Numbered from the stretch's first letter, positions 46,892-60,447 are shown. The stretch: 64,000 bases of DNA from Apophysomyces variabilis (GCA_002749535.1 MZZL01000137.1:270345-334344), one strand, 5' to 3'. Numbers and translations: made by a program. The notes: generated by a model not told the origin, from the letters alone.

Positions 46892-48909
46892 TTACTCGGA
46901 GTAAAATGCACCATAAGCATCCTTGACGGGAATAACTTCGGTCTTGTAGTCGTAGAACTTGGGTGTCTGTCTGCGACGAAGGGTATCTTCAATAGCAGAA
47001 CCAAGCTTGATCAGAGTGGGCTCGGAGTAGGCAGTGCCCCAAAGAGAAATACCGAAAGGCACACCCCAAGGATCGTGACCGACAGGAATAGTGACAATAG
47101 GGTAACCGGCTTGAGCAGAAATTTGAGTGGTCATACTCCAGTTATCGGAGGGAGCAAGAAGAGCCTGGACGTTGTAGTTCGTAAGAGCAGCATCAATACC
47201 TTCGGTGCGGGTCTTGCGCAAAATGTATTCCTAAATAGAGTGATTTAAGTAAAAATCCAAGTGACAATAAGGAAGCCTTCAGATAGGGCATATAGATTAA
47301 GCTTACCTTGGCCTTCTTATACTCTTCCTTTGTGTAAGGATCGCTGTCACAATGGACAAGGGTTTCCTGCTTGAAGTATTTCATCTCGGTTTCCATATGG
47401 GCGTCATTGAAGTTAATAATGTCAGCCAGGGTGCGGACAGGAGAAGAAACGAGCTCAGAAAGATACTTGTTCAGATCACGCTTAAATTCATAGCAGACAA
47501 CAGTGTATTCAGATTGGTTGTTAAAGCCAAGCGCGTTCTTGAAGCCCCAGTCCCACTCTATATACACAGATCAATACCGATTTCCTTTACTGCAAAAAAA
47601 CTTACGGGGTGGGTTAGGAGCGAGAGTGTCAATGGAAGGAATATCGGTGTTGTTCACGATGATAGCACCAGCGGCACGAATTTCCTCAATGGCACGGAAC
47701 AGTTCCGGAAGACTGCTTCTGGTAGTGGGAGCCTGCCAGATGGCCTTCCATGGGATACCGATTCTTACGCCTTCAAGAGCACCCTTCTTGGAGACATATT
47801 TAGCGTAGCGCTTGGGAACACGGCCCTTCTGCTGCTTGGTAACAGGGTCACGGTAGTCAACACCTTTAATAGCATCCAGAACGTACACAGCATCCTTAAA
47901 AGTTCTTCCGAAAGTACCGACGGTGTCCTAATTCGTTCCTCGTGTTAAGCTTCTTTCTTTCGCGTCTTACGTTCCTTATCTTTTAAGTTGATGTTACCTG
48001 AGAATGCGACTCCGGGATCACGCCATTACGGGAAGTGAGGCCGACAGTAGGCTTGATACCGATCAGATCAGCGCGTTGAGCAGGACCGATGACACTACCA
48101 TCGGTCTCAGTTCCGATAGCAACGGTGACCATGTTGGCGGCGACGGCATGAGCACTTCCAGAGGAAGAACCAGCAGGATTTTGAGTCAAGTTGTAGGCGT
48201 TACGGGACTGACCACCTCTGCCAGACCATCCTTCGGAATAGTTGGTCGAACGAATATCTGCCCATTCGGCCAAATTGGCCTTGCCAAAAATGATTGCACC
48301 AGCCTTGCGAAGCAGAGAGATCACATGAGCGTCCCTGGGCACCTTGGAACCAACAAGGGCTAGGCTAAGGCGTTAGCTGACTTTTAATTCTATTGTTTGA
48401 GTTCGCATTACCATTTGATCCGCAAGTGGTTTCCATCTTGTCCTTGGTGGCAATGTTATCCTTGACAAGGACGGGAATGCCGTGGAGAGGGCCACGTGTC
48501 TGGATGGAAAGGTCAGCCACAGTTTTTCAGGAACTTGTGTAACTCACTTGATTGTTCTTGCGTTCAACGTCGAGGTTGTCTGCGATTTCATAAACGTCTG
48601 GATTGGTCTCGATGATTGCGCTGGGAAGTTTTGGCGTCAGGGACATGTTGCAAAAAAAAAGAAGAAATTCATGATTCGATGGACTCACTGCATGTAGGGA
48701 TTCAGTTCGTCGACGCGATCCAAATAACATTTGACGAGTTGGCGACTGGTGAGCTTTCCGGACGATAGAGCTTTTTGAATGGCATCGATAGAAGCTTCCT
48801 CAAGCTTGAATCCATTACATTTGGGCATAGGGAAGGGATTTTCAGCAGCAGCAGCCATATTGACCAGGCCTAATGCCAAAGCCAAAAGGGTGTAAAATCC
48901 GCGAGCCAT
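46892..48909 (-). CDS. Secreted amidase (amidase signature family)
   Basis: Five or six exons encode a protein of the amidase signature family. A signal peptide opens it (MARGFYTLLALALGLVNMAA). The catalytic Lys lies in HGIPVLVKDNIATKD near 48460. The Ser-rich signature with the cis-Ser and Ser nucleophile is PAGSSSGSAHAVAANMV and GTETDGSVIGPA near 48100-48180. Later parts are GALEGVRIGIPWKAIW, EMKYFKQETLVHCD, LLAPSDNW and AQAGYPIVTIPVGH, the usual C-terminal block. These enzymes hydrolyse amides. Homologues in fungi are often annotated as glutamyl-tRNA amidotransferase-like, but the signal peptide argues for the secretory pathway. The substrate is unknown. I chose the Met at 48909 because it opens the signal peptide. 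Confidence 0.92.
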
Positions 48910-49455
48910 GACAATAGGGGTGTGGGTATGTGGAGGCGGGTTAAAGGGAGAGGAGGAAGTGATACGCAGAGAGAAAAAGTGCCTGCAGGGCAACACTTTA
49001 TAGACTAGTCAGGTTTGTTTTCGATCCGCGATCGGGTAAATTCCACCATGTGCACATTAAATCGCCGATCTACCTAATGAATTTGTGTTACTTTAGTCTG
49101 CATTCTCTTGTACAACACTACCCTTGTCTTTCCCGTCTGAAACACCCGACTTGGTTTTTATATTCAGTCAAGTCATGGAAAACGTGTTGCGGATGTCTTT
49201 CCCTTTCGAGCAACAACAAACTACTTCAGCTAGAGGGTTGTGCAGCACGGGCTACACGCACAAACCCTTATCGTCACTAAAGTTCCACAGGAAATCCGTT
49301 AGAGTAGTACGAAATCCTGGTTACTTCAAATCCCGGTTCATCTTCACTTTCTAGGAAAAATCAAGGCTACACAGAGACAAAAAGGACCCCTAAAAACGCA
49401 CGGCTAACTTGTCTTAGCATTCGCCTTTTGTTCTTGCTTCTTGCTTTTGGGGTTC
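48910..49455. promoter_or_regulatory. Divergent promoter region, amidase / seven-helix receptor
   Basis: About 550 bp between two divergent start codons. A CACACCCCTAT-type C-rich tract lies just upstream of the amidase (48916-48950), and TTTATAG near 48999 could be its TATA element. No gene inside is supported. Confidence 0.4.
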
Positions 49456-51129
49456 ATGGCCGTCAACATCACGGATATCTATCCTAATACACCGACGCCA
49501 GATCTCCCCGTGGACTCATGGGACTTTGATCCTGGCTATCAAATGGTCATGTCAGGCGATGTATGACTCTCTCTTTCACATACATATAATCCATATTGAC
49601 CTCTTCCCTTTGTCTATCATAATTGTTTGATGATTTGTTTATTGTCATTTAGCTGGCTGCCGCATTTCCTTATCTCAATCTCATCTTGAACTCAATGAGT
49701 ATTGCTGGAGGTTCTTCAGTTTGCATCATTCTACTGTTGATCCGTGCCTATGATAAATCACTGGTTGATCGTGTTAGTCTCCGCCTCACAGCTGTAGTCA
49801 GTGCGGTCGACGCAATTAAGGCAGCAGCGTACATTGTATTTACCTATGTTGGAACACCAGGTGCTGCTTGCGGTGGCACAGCTTGGATGATCTTGTTCTT
49901 GACCAACCTATATACCTTTTTGAGTGTTGCCATTGCTTTCAATTTACAATGGGTAAGTTTCCATTTCGGTTTTAGTATCTGAGACTAACCTGAAAAATTT
50001 TCTCTCTTTCTTTTTGGTATAGATCTTTATTCAAGGAAAGGCAGTAGAATCATACTTGGAAATAGTTTACTTTTCCGTCTCTGTTGGTTTGGCTTTAGCG
50101 ACTTCCGTACCTCCATGGGTAAAGAGTGTTTTCTTTCTTTTGCTTTCTTCTAGAAATCTGTATATTAATATCCTTAATTATCACTTTATTATAGGCCGCG
50201 GGTCGCCTGGGTCTTGATGAGAATTATGGCGCATGCTGGTTCGTAGCCTTTTCATCCAAAAGAAACATGGTTTGGGAGTGGTGCACTTTCCTTGGTTGGA
50301 ATCTCCTCGGTTCCATTTACTGCTTTTTCGTCGTGATCGCCGTCGTTGTCAAACTCAGAAAAAACATTAATAATATCAAGAGCATGACATCTAGCTTTAA
50401 TCAGAACAACGATGCTCAAAACAAGGCCAGACGCACTCAGCGAATGCTCAACAAACTGGCTTTTAGAATTTCACTGTATGCCCTTATTCCTTTGGTCACA
50501 CAAGGCGGCTGGTACATTTGTGAATTGATTCAAATGTATGCCCATGTTTTGGTAGGTTATACTCGTTTGCGGCGCCTCAATACATTGGCTGACGTATGCT
50601 TTATTTTTAGCATGATGGCTTCACTTACTGGAGTATTATCGGTACTGATCTTCCTGGCGTATTGAATCTATTGGCGTTTTGTCTTGACCCAGCCCTTTCA
50701 AATGCACTGAGACGAATCAAGAATGATATGCTCGATAAGTACGGCGATGTCAACACAGACGCCGGTCCTAACACCAAGCGCGGCTTCAAGCGATGGATGA
50801 CGAGAACATTCATCGGTACCAAAAAAGTGGACGCGACCGACTCTCCATTTTATCGTATGTCTGCGACAGATAACACCGCTTCCGACGATACGGGAGTTGA
50901 TTTCCTCAGCGCGCCCCATCATGATGACTTGTATGCTGAAGAACAACAACATCAATACCCGACCACACAAGCAGATTCCCAATCGACGATCGTACGTTTC
51001 CCTGATAGAAACCAAACGGATGCTGGAATTGAGATGCAATCTGTTTCCCACGCCAGTTCAGGCGTTCATCATAAACGTCGTAAGAACAGCGAAAACGAAA
51101 GGATACGGAAGATTTTCCGTGGACTCTAG
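49456..51129 (+). CDS. Seven-transmembrane G protein-coupled receptor (cAMP receptor/Git3-like)
   Basis: Five exons (49456-49560, 49653-49952, 50023-50118, 50195-50551, 50611-51129) encode 458 residues. An extracellular N-terminus (MAVNITDIYPNTPTPDLPVD) precedes helix 1 (SMSIAGGSSVCIILLLIRAY). Later helices include AWMILFLTNLYTFLSVAIAF, WNLLGSIYCFFVVIAVVVKL and ISLYALIPLVTQGGWYICEL. Helix 7 carries YWSIIGTDLPGVLNLLAFCL, then DPAL, the family's L-P-x-x-N-x-x-x-F-x-x-DPA pattern. A long cytoplasmic tail is Ser/Thr-rich. Such receptors in early fungi relate to Dictyostelium cAMP receptors and fungal nutrient-sensing GPCRs. The ligand is unknown. The last intron (50552-50610) is needed; without it helix 7 appears frameshifted. 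Confidence 0.88.
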
Positions 51130-51889
51130 AGCCATTTGCATTGACACTATGATACTTTTATGATACTTACGATACAGACATAATAAATAAGCATATGTAT
51201 GATTCCCCGGTCTCCGGAGATCTGAGTTTGGATTGCTCAGAAAGACTTTCGTATTTTGCCACGAGTCGCGCGGATGTGCCGCCGTGGCACACACTGGAAA
51301 GCCTGTTGTCATACCTTACCAGCATTTTCTCGATCAGTTTGTATTTCAGCATTTCTGTGCTACGTTCAGTGACAGATGGTTGTGTGTTGATTGTAGAATT
51401 GGTTAGTTGGTTTTCTATTGTTGACAAAGGTACAGCAATCTCAGTCAAGAGGATCGGACTAAAGAAATACCTACCAATATAGGTAAAAAGCCTTCGACTT
51501 ACTAGACAGAAAAATGCCGAATAGAATGTCAAATCAAACAACGCTCTCTATACCGGAACACGTCCCATAAACTAACCAACTCTCTTTCAATTGTTTTATT
51601 ATTAGATACAGGAACCGTAGATCTGGTTTTACCGGATGCCGATCGCTGCAGTCGCCCTTTCTGGATGAAATTGGGGTTATTGCATGATCTATAACATCAG
51701 CATATCACCGCCGAGGTTAGCTCGCCCTTACATCGACTTTGAACTCCTGTTACCTTCGGTCTCAATCTGATAACCGATACAAAGCATTGGCTACTTATTC
51801 GTACCGAGCATTAATTCTATGTACCAGTTATTGTATATACGTCTTTAGACATTTCTTTGCACCTGTTTCATAGTATTTCGGAATGATGC
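51130..51889. other. Intergenic with a possible aspartyl-protease-like fragment
   Basis: A short plus-strand stretch at about 51601-51690 reads LDTGTVDLVLPDADRC, like the active-site block of pepsin-type proteases (DTGS-x-DLW), and is preceded by TTATTAG, a splice-like acceptor. The rest of such a gene is not found, so this may be a fragment or coincidence. A minus-strand 124-codon frame at 51167-51541 has no motif. Confidence 0.25.
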
Positions 51890-52086
51890 ATATGTATTTT
51901 TATAAGTTGCTTAAATAGACTTTATGCCTAGTGCAGGATCAAGCTCATGTAAGTGAAATACGCTTCTCTGTGTGACTCTTTCACTAATGACGCATATTGA
52001 TTTCGTTTTTAACGCAGACTTGATCCTTCAATGGACGCAAAACTTATTCAGAGCAGCGTAAAAAGATTACTCAATAAATAGTATGC
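51890..52086. mobile_element. MITE, copy A (Tc1/mariner-related ends)
   Basis: About 195 bp aligned end to end, in inverted orientation, with the element at 61570-61770. Its right arm (ACTTGATCCTTCAATGGACG, then CAAAAC...CAGAGCAGCGTAAAAAG) is the inverted partner of its left arm (GTGCAGGATCAAG near 51931). The middle words TCACTAATGACGCATAT are shared with copy B. The outer end CAATAAATAGTATGCTG corresponds to the TATACTGTTTATTGAA end of the dead transposon at 8.7 kb. It has no coding capacity. Confidence 0.8.
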
Positions 52087-52569
52087 TGTGATGCTGACGC
52101 TGTCATGCCTTTATACTTTTGTTTCTTTGCCATATCGTATAGAAAGTGAGTCAGAGCTTCTAATTACTCTTTATTCCTATTTCTATGATGGAATTGGCAG
52201 CAACGGATGGCTATTCAAGAAATTCTGTTGGATCTCAATCATCAGCGTAAGATATTTAGAATGGACAGAGGCAGAGAGAGTTTTTCAGCAAGGGTTTGAT
52301 AGCAGCATCTTATCCTTGTCATTGTTGTTTCTATGGTGCTTCCTTGTTTTCCAACGAGATTTGGAATAGCATTTGTTAGTTACATCGTACTTGTATTACA
52401 CTCGAGCTTATGTGGACGAGCCCAACACGAAAAGATAGGATGTGGTGGACATGGGGTGCAAGACCTTCGCTTTTCCACCTATCAGAATCCATGGGTCTCA
52501 CAAGTCCCCCTATTTACGCGCAGAATCGGGAAATTCATGCTTCCCACAGTTCGGTAAATGGTTTGAAAT
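52087..52569. other. Intergenic between MITE and 6PGL-like gene
   Basis: A 93-codon plus frame (52088-52369) encodes a hydrophobic stretch near its end but has no recognised domain. The promoter of the next gene should lie here. Confidence 0.35.
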
Positions 52570-53259
52570 ATGTGGTCTTCGTCTGAAAGCAGAAGATCAT
52601 TTCAAGATGAGCAACAACTCTGTAATGCATTGTGGGAATCGATGCAACACATGGCTGATGCTGCAATGCAACGCCATAACCGGTTTACATTGGCCATCAG
52701 CGCTGAACCGAAAAGTGTAGCAGAAGCAGTATGGTCAGTGATCAATACGCAACAGCTTCCAAGCTGGGAAGTCTTTCTTGCGGACGAAAAATTAACGGGC
52801 GATGATGCATGGGTGAATCATACAATTGCGCATTCAGTGCAAAGAGGGGTACACATCTATGATATGGATATAGCCTTGAAAGAGTCTGCTATTGATTGCG
52901 CCGATCAATACATGAACCCGCTTCGCAGAGTATTTGCTGCAGCAAACACCGTCCGATTCCCTGTGTTTGATCTCATCATCGCAGGTGTAGGATCTCACGG
53001 TCAGACATGTGGACTTTTTCCTAACCACGAAGCGTTGGATGAAACAGTGGACTGGGCTGTGGCTGTGGAGAACACATCGGATGGCCAGAACCGAGTATCG
53101 TTTTGCTTACCCGTGCTAAACCATGCTCATCACGTTATCATGATTGCGAAAAGATCCGAATTGCATCAAACTTCCAGGATAACAGAATCGCTACCTTGTC
53201 ATATGATAAAGCCGGTACATGGGGAAATTACTTGGTTTATAGTTGAAGATGTACCTTGA
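52570..53259 (+). CDS. 6-phosphogluconolactonase family protein, divergent, probably inactive
   Basis: An intronless 229-codon gene that spans the whole 6PGL/NagB-type fold. Family landmarks in order: RFTLAISAEPKSVAEAVWSV (usual SGGS loop changed to SAEP), WEVFLADEKLTGDDAWVNHT, FDLIIAGVGSHGQTCGLFPN followed by HEALDE, NRVSFCLPVLNHAHHVIMIA, LPCHMIKPVHGEITWFI. In active enzymes the third block is G-x-DGHT-x-SLFPGH; here the Asp and His are replaced (SHGQT). The pentose-phosphate enzyme hydrolyses 6-phosphogluconolactone, and the missing His is the proposed catalytic residue. The protein therefore may be a non-catalytic or re-purposed paralogue. The frame is intact over its length, so it is not simply decaying. 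Confidence 0.75.
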   Translation: MWSSSESRRSFQDEQQLCNALWESMQHMADAAMQRHNRFTLAISAEPKSVAEAVWSVINTQQLPSWEVFLADEKLTGDDAWVNHTIAHSVQRGVHIYDMDIALKESAIDCADQYMNPLRRVFAAANTVRFPVFDLIIAGVGSHGQTCGLFPNHEALDETVDWAVAVENTSDGQNRVSFCLPVLNHAHHVIMIAKRSELHQTSRITESLPCHMIKPVHGEITWFIVEDVP

Positions 53260-53966
53260 ACAAAGGCTTTTAAATGCTGATATTGCCCTGTGTTTTTTAT
53301 TGCTTTATTTTGAAATAGTAGCATTGCTATGGTGGAAAGAACATTAAATTTTTCCTTGCGCCTTTTCTGGGCAGAAGTTTCTAACAAGGTTTCCTTTCTG
53401 TAATGCTTTTTTCTTACGTGCACAGAGAGAAATGGAAGGATCGAATTGACAACGTGGGCAGATAAGATGTACAAGTCTAAGGATCTGTGAAACGTTGCTA
53501 ACCCAATTTTGCCCAGAAAGTAAAAAATATCGGGGCTTCTATTGCATATTTACCATAAATCTTTAACAATAGATCACAGGATTAGTTTCTCGAAACTTGC
53601 CTTCAAAGGAAGGGAAGCTCATCTCGAAATTTTCAGCGTTAACCTTATTTAGCCATCATCCCATGCAATGAACAACGGAAAAACCTTTGTATAAGAAATG
53701 TTGTCAATTTCTAAAGACAGACAATTGCTGTTGCTTGGTCACGAATAGCTGGACAACAATGATCATAAAAATAGCTTCTTTCGTAGCATGTTCACTTGCT
53801 GTAAAAGGTGCAACAACAAAAAAGTCATATAACAACCGGCAATATATTTTTGCATATAGCCGAAAAATGATTACAGGCCGACAACAATAGAACGAACATT
53901 TTGTTAAGGAATGGCCAGTAACCTAGTTAGGAAGTGACAGAAAACAAAAAAAAAGCCCAGCCTCGT
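53260..53966. other. Convergent intergenic gap, 6PGL-like gene / WDR48
   Basis: About 700 bp with no conserved frame; it holds the 3' ends of both neighbours. A-rich runs near 53941-53955. Confidence 0.4.
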
Positions 53967-56900
53967 TCATTTTGCTCCGGCCTGCAGAGACATCGCAGTA
54001 GACGATGAAGGACCCGTTGTTTGCATTCCTTCATCTTTGTAGCGGTAAGACAAAGGAATATCACCACTCGACTTCAATATGTGCTGCTTGATGGTTGCTA
54101 GGGTTGTTGTCGGGGTCAACACGGTATCGCCGCATAAAAGTTCGATTCGTTCCGCTTGGGCGGAATCAAGCTCCAACTTCTCAACAACATATTGGATTAA
54201 TTTCCGAACTCGCAGTACTCTATTTGCGAGTAATCGATTGTTTGGCCTAGAAAAATTACAAAAACAGTTCAGTCCAACATCATGTCGTTAATTCACATAG
54301 ATATTACCCTCCTGGTAACTCTGGCAGACTAGTGCCATCGAATCGTTTGAGGATAAACGTTAGTTTTACGGTCTCTTTGTTTGGCGTTTTACTCTTCATT
54401 TAAGACGTCAGCTTAGCAAAAACTCAGCCAAAAATTTATGAGACTTACATAGAGGAGGTATGACAAGAGCCAAGACGGCGCGCTTTTCACAATAAGGTCC
54501 GCGTCATCTCCAGCAGTTGCAACTGTTCCACGATAAAGATCCATCCCAGTAGACGCTTCAGCGCTTTCTTCAGCAATAATGATCGTGGTTGTTGGGGGAA
54601 TCGACAGAGGGGGGAATTCATCGGTATTAGGGGGATTGTATAATTCAGTCACCTTGTCTTCTACTGAACTAGACCCAGGAGCTTCTTGGGCTGTGTTTGC
54701 GTTCTGTTCATCATCCTCACTATCTTGCTTACTTTCTGTTGACTCATCCTAAAAGAAATACGCGATGAATTCCTTGAATAAGCTATTGACAGCTAAATGT
54801 ACCTCTTCTGCATATGTATCTAATTGCTTTTCGTTTTCCTCCGAGTCTGCCATGTTTGTTTCATTGCTGGGTATCCTTGAGAGTTTGGCTTTTACAGAAA
54901 GATTCTTAAGTCTATTAATGAAAGTAGAGCTTGTAGGAGAAGTCGCGCCGTTCGTTAACGCCGCTGGTGGGGGGATCTGCACGGATGAATCCCGCCGCTG
55001 CGGTACATGGTGTGTTCCTGAAAAATAGTCAAACTGATGGCTAGTGGTAGGAGGAGCCGTGTAAGGACCACGGAACATATCCGTGCTTTGAGCAGCTTCG
55101 GACGAAGGATGAAATGGTGATTTATCACCGTTCGTTGTAATGGCTGTCAGAGGAAGCTTCAATGGACTGGGAGCGCCAGCTTCTTTACGCGCTTTTACTT
55201 TTCTCGCTGGCGTAGATGAGGCCTCAGTATTTTGCTTCTCGGAAGTAACTGCTTCCTGTGGTGTCTGCGGAGCCTGGGTCGCTTGATCTAACTTTCCTAT
55301 AGATGCCCCAGTCTCAGTGGTCTTTTCTTCTGAATCTGTATCACAGCGCACGACATCCTTTGCTCGGTTATGCAGTTCTGTATCAATGAACTTGAAAAAC
55401 AGGTTGGCTAGCACCCATTTTCCTATATTTACTGCGTCAAGTATTTAAGATGAGTTCCAAACATTCAAGTTGTAAAGCAGTCCTTACTTCGCTGATCGTC
55501 TCGGATTTCATATTCATCTGGGAGGTCCGCCTCATCCGCATACATTTCGCAATCAAAGCAATTAAATTCATGCAGCTGTACGGTAATTGCCTGCTCGAAC
55601 AGCTTCAATTAAAGACTGGTACTACTAGGCCACTTATGAAATTACCCCGATTTTGGTATCCACCGAACACCACGCCGGAAAACTTTCAATGTTGCTTATC
55701 TCTTTGGCAACTTCTTCTAAAGATCTCCTTCCAAATTTCTTGAGCTGTGTGCACTGTTGTACATAGCATAAGTAAAATGAAAAAATCCGATTTCGCAGGT
55801 TACCTTCACCAAATCCCACAATGCAATATCCCCATTCGTATCCTGAGTAAGCACTTGACGTCGATTTTGCAGAACCAAATGCGAAACGATTCCCGGTTTT
55901 CCTGTAATGAATCAATATTCGTCCGTATCATTATATAAAACACTACCTTCAATGACGTCGTCAGGCGACTCTCTAACAGGAACCAAAGTTTCTGTCGAGT
56001 CTGCATCCTCTTCATGATAACTGACAGGTATTGACATAATAGAGCCTGCGTATAAAGTCAAATTATCACTGCCTAAGAAAGGATCTGGCACTGGTGCAGA
56101 AAATGGCGATTTTGAGTGTGGTAATCTGACAATAGCCGAGCTTGGTATCTCTGGGTTGAACTGTGAACGCATCAATACTTGTCGTGTTTCCCGAGAAGGT
56201 ACGGACAGCTGTTTGGTTTAGTCGACTGGCAGACCGAACAATTCATGTGTCTCTTACCCATCTGTTAACGCTTGAACTGGATGTTGCTGTCCAGACGTAC
56301 GCATCCTGGAGTGCGACAATCTAAACAAAACTATTTTGAGAACACATCCAAACATCCATTGCGCATACCTTGACAACGCCAGACTTTTCTTTGAACAAGC
56401 CTACACACTCGCTCTCACTGGAAATACTGGTATCCGTATTTAATATTTCTGTTTTTGTGACTAATCCATCTCTAGAGCCAGCATAAAAGGTCTTCAGATC
56501 AGGATGATCAGAGTATAGCGCCCAAACAGAATCAGGGTGAGTCTCATAAGTAGTGAGACATCTTTGTGATTTAACCGACCACAGTTTTATGGTGGAATCA
56601 GAAGATCCCGACAAAATCTAAAAATATTCCATGATTGCTGTGTGAGTTGAGTTCAATGGTACACACACATACCACTTTTCCATCATCACTAATTAGCAAC
56701 GCACGAATATTATCGGTGTGACCTGTAAGTTTGCCGATGCGTTTGCCTGATCGCGTGTCCCATAACCGTACAACCTAATTACCAGTTAATTAAGCAGCAA
56801 GTCCCAGCTCATAAGTATTCAACCTTCTCCGGAGAACCTGTTGCGAGTATAGTTCCTGTGGGATTGATAGCCAACGCGTAAATGGATAACTTCGAACTGT

Positions 56901-57681
56901 CGTCATGCCGAGTAACTACAGCTATATCATCAGTGTTTCCCTTGTTTTACCATATCATCATCTTACCTGATGTGTCATGCGCACAGTTCTGATTATTTTT
57001 GGATGCCACAGCATCTATCGTAATGGCTGCTTGACCGTGCTCAATGTCCCAGATATTGATTTTTTTGTCAAGACCCGCGCTCGCAACTCGATCGGCCTTG
57101 GATGCGTAAGCTAAACATTTGACATAGTCTGTATGCCATCCAATTGTATGTGCAGTGCCGGGAACATCACTATATGGTTTCCAAACCTTCACTGTGCGAT
57201 CAGACGAAGCGGAAACAACTGTATTCAGGGGCAGTAAGCATAGTCCCTCCATATATGCTCAAGCTTACTGCAAGTTCCTCCTTTGCAAATAGCAATGTCG
57301 TTCACCCAGTCCGTATGCATTTGAGAGAAGACTTTACAAGTTGCCCTTGGCGCAGGATGCTGACGAGGGTTGTATAAGAACCTGGGATTTCCCATTTGCC
57401 AAGTACAGCATTACCAGCATCTCTCGATCCAAAATCCATTTATCTCCTGATGCATTATTTGCTAATTCTTGTTCTCGCTTAAATTTCATATGGATATCCC
57501 AGCCGGCTACAACACCGTCCCTTCCAGCAGAATACAGGACACCTCCCACGGCAGCATTCTCGCTTGTTTCCACGAGCGCAGTGGGGTCAAGTGCAAGAGA
57601 ATTAACGCCTAAACAGTGAGCTTGTTCTTCGTTTCGCTGCTTAACAACGTATGATACTTTGCGGCGAGTGGATGCCTTCAT
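53967..57681 (-). CDS. WDR48: WDR48/UAF1-like WD-repeat protein
   Basis: A multi-exon gene. The start [20 protein letters not shown] resembles the UAF1 start. WD repeats follow: [105 protein letters not shown] followed by [10 protein letters not shown], and [13 protein letters not shown] disordered linker then precedes the C-terminal DUF3337 part ([13 protein letters not shown]), and the end is [20 protein letters not shown] then [16 protein letters not shown], the SUMO-like domain of UAF1. In animals UAF1 activates the deubiquitinases USP1, USP12 and USP46. Introns are short and in frame. The gene looks complete. Confidence 0.93.
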
Positions 57682-58302
57682 GGCACAAAATCTAGTTTAA
57701 TATTTGGTCCACTACCACCGAACTGCGAACAAGCCAAAAAAAATCGTGGTTAAAAATTTAAGCACAGGGAATTACCTTTTCTGGTGCATTCATTTGCACT
57801 GCGCTTATCAACGTGTCCATCCTAAAAATGGATCCTAGTTTATGGAAAGAACTTATTAACAATAATAATAATGGAACGAAAACATCCAAATCAGTAGAAA
57901 TAAAATGGAAACAAGGAAAAGTATTGAGACAAGTAGAAATTCTGTTGTGGAGCGAACAAAACAAAAAGTTCGTTTTATCTCTATTATGCTCTAGATATTT
58001 TTAGTTCTGGGCATTAACAATACCTCAATAATTCCCATAAGACGTACTCTACAAAACATGCAAGGTGTAAGCTACTTTTCCGCGTACAGGTACTAATTTG
58101 CCTTCCACCTCTTACAGTTGTTTGCACTGTAATTTGAGTTACTTATAAAATACGTTGATGCTGATGGGAAATGAATTTGGCGCTGACATAGTGCCGTAGC
58201 AGAGTGCTCAAAGGTTCAAAAAAAAAGCCACGCTTTTACTGCACATAGTGCAAAACTTGCAAAGATCTAATATAAGGATAATAGTTATGTAGCATGTTTT
58301 TC
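57682..58302. other. Intergenic upstream of WDR48
   Basis: It must hold the WDR48 promoter. A plus frame from an ATG at 57828 (MDPSLWKELINNNNNG...) gives 58 residues with no recognisable family; it could be a small gene or chance. Nothing else seen. Confidence 0.3.
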
Positions 58303-59000
58303 TTACTTTATGGCAACGCTCATTAAAAAAATTGGAATAAAAAGAGAACACCAGATGAATTCGTCCATGTTTCTGTATTCTCGTGGTCTACTTTGGCTGA
58401 TGGAGAGTTTCCGGTCAGTTAAGGACCATACACGACCTAGTGGATGACCTGCTACGGTAGCATGGACAGACTTCCAATTGTCGATGGATTGACCAAAAAT
58501 GTTGGCTAGTTCATGCGTGTAATACTTTGTCAATTCAGACATAATCATTCCATCCATATGTGGCATAATGATTGGATCCCATGGTTCTGCTTCTTCATAC
58601 TGTGCCTCCAATCATCTTGAATTTCTTTTTGGGGCAGCTTGTTTCATGACATGGAACAACAACGATTTCCCTATTTCTGTGAGTGCCCCCAACATTAACA
58701 CGTCATGCAATGACGCGTCCCTCCATTGGCAAGACGACGTGTTGTCCTCATTCATCCTTTCTTTTGGTTTTATTTCGGATCGCATCTTCAATTGCATGAT
58801 CGATTGCTAGCTCTGTCAATCCAATGTATGACAAAGGCACCTAGTAAGTCAAAATGCACAGACATGAGAACCATAATTAATGGGAGTAGCCAATAATGGA
58901 AGACACGCTTTGATACTTCATTATGGCGCGAATGGCATATTTGAAGTGGACGAGAGCGGGATCAAAGAAAGAACAGTGTAATATTGGATTAGTTTGCCAT
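58303..59000 (-). pseudogene. Broken gene of unrecognised family
   Basis: On the minus strand, protein-like segments follow in order: DPALVHFKYAIRAIMKYQSV (near 58960), then VPLSYIGLTELAIDHAIEDA (near 58830), then LHDVLMLGALTEIGKSLLFH, then LEAQYEEAEPWDPIIMPHMD, then VHATVAGHPLGRVWSLTDRK. The last two blocks share one frame interrupted by a single TGA at 58612-58614; the earlier ones need frame changes or introns. The protein ends in a hydrophobic tail (IWCSLFIPIFLMSVAIK). I do not recognise the family. The stop could in principle be read through, but the upstream breaks favour a pseudogene. Confidence 0.5.
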
Positions 59001-59241
59001 GATGGTTAGTTAAGCTTTTATTCCTTGTACTGTATGACTGAAAACAGCTATTTGGCAAGAAGCAACAACAGCTCCTGAGTAAAACAAAAAAAAAAGATTC
59101 TATTATTTTCGCACCCTTTTGATAGCAGAGCTTTAAGTTTTATATGCCAACCAAGTGAGCACTGCATTGAGTATGACCCTTTTAACTCTCTGACGGTGCG
59201 AGTAAGCAGCATTCTACTTCTTTGACAATAGCTACACCTGA

Positions 59242-60447
<1,206 letters not shown>

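Noticed and set aside
50550..50700. Apparent frameshift in helix 7 of the receptor gene
   Set aside because: An intron at 50552-50610 (GTAGGT ... TTTTTAG) restores the family sequence LPGVLNLLAF in frame.
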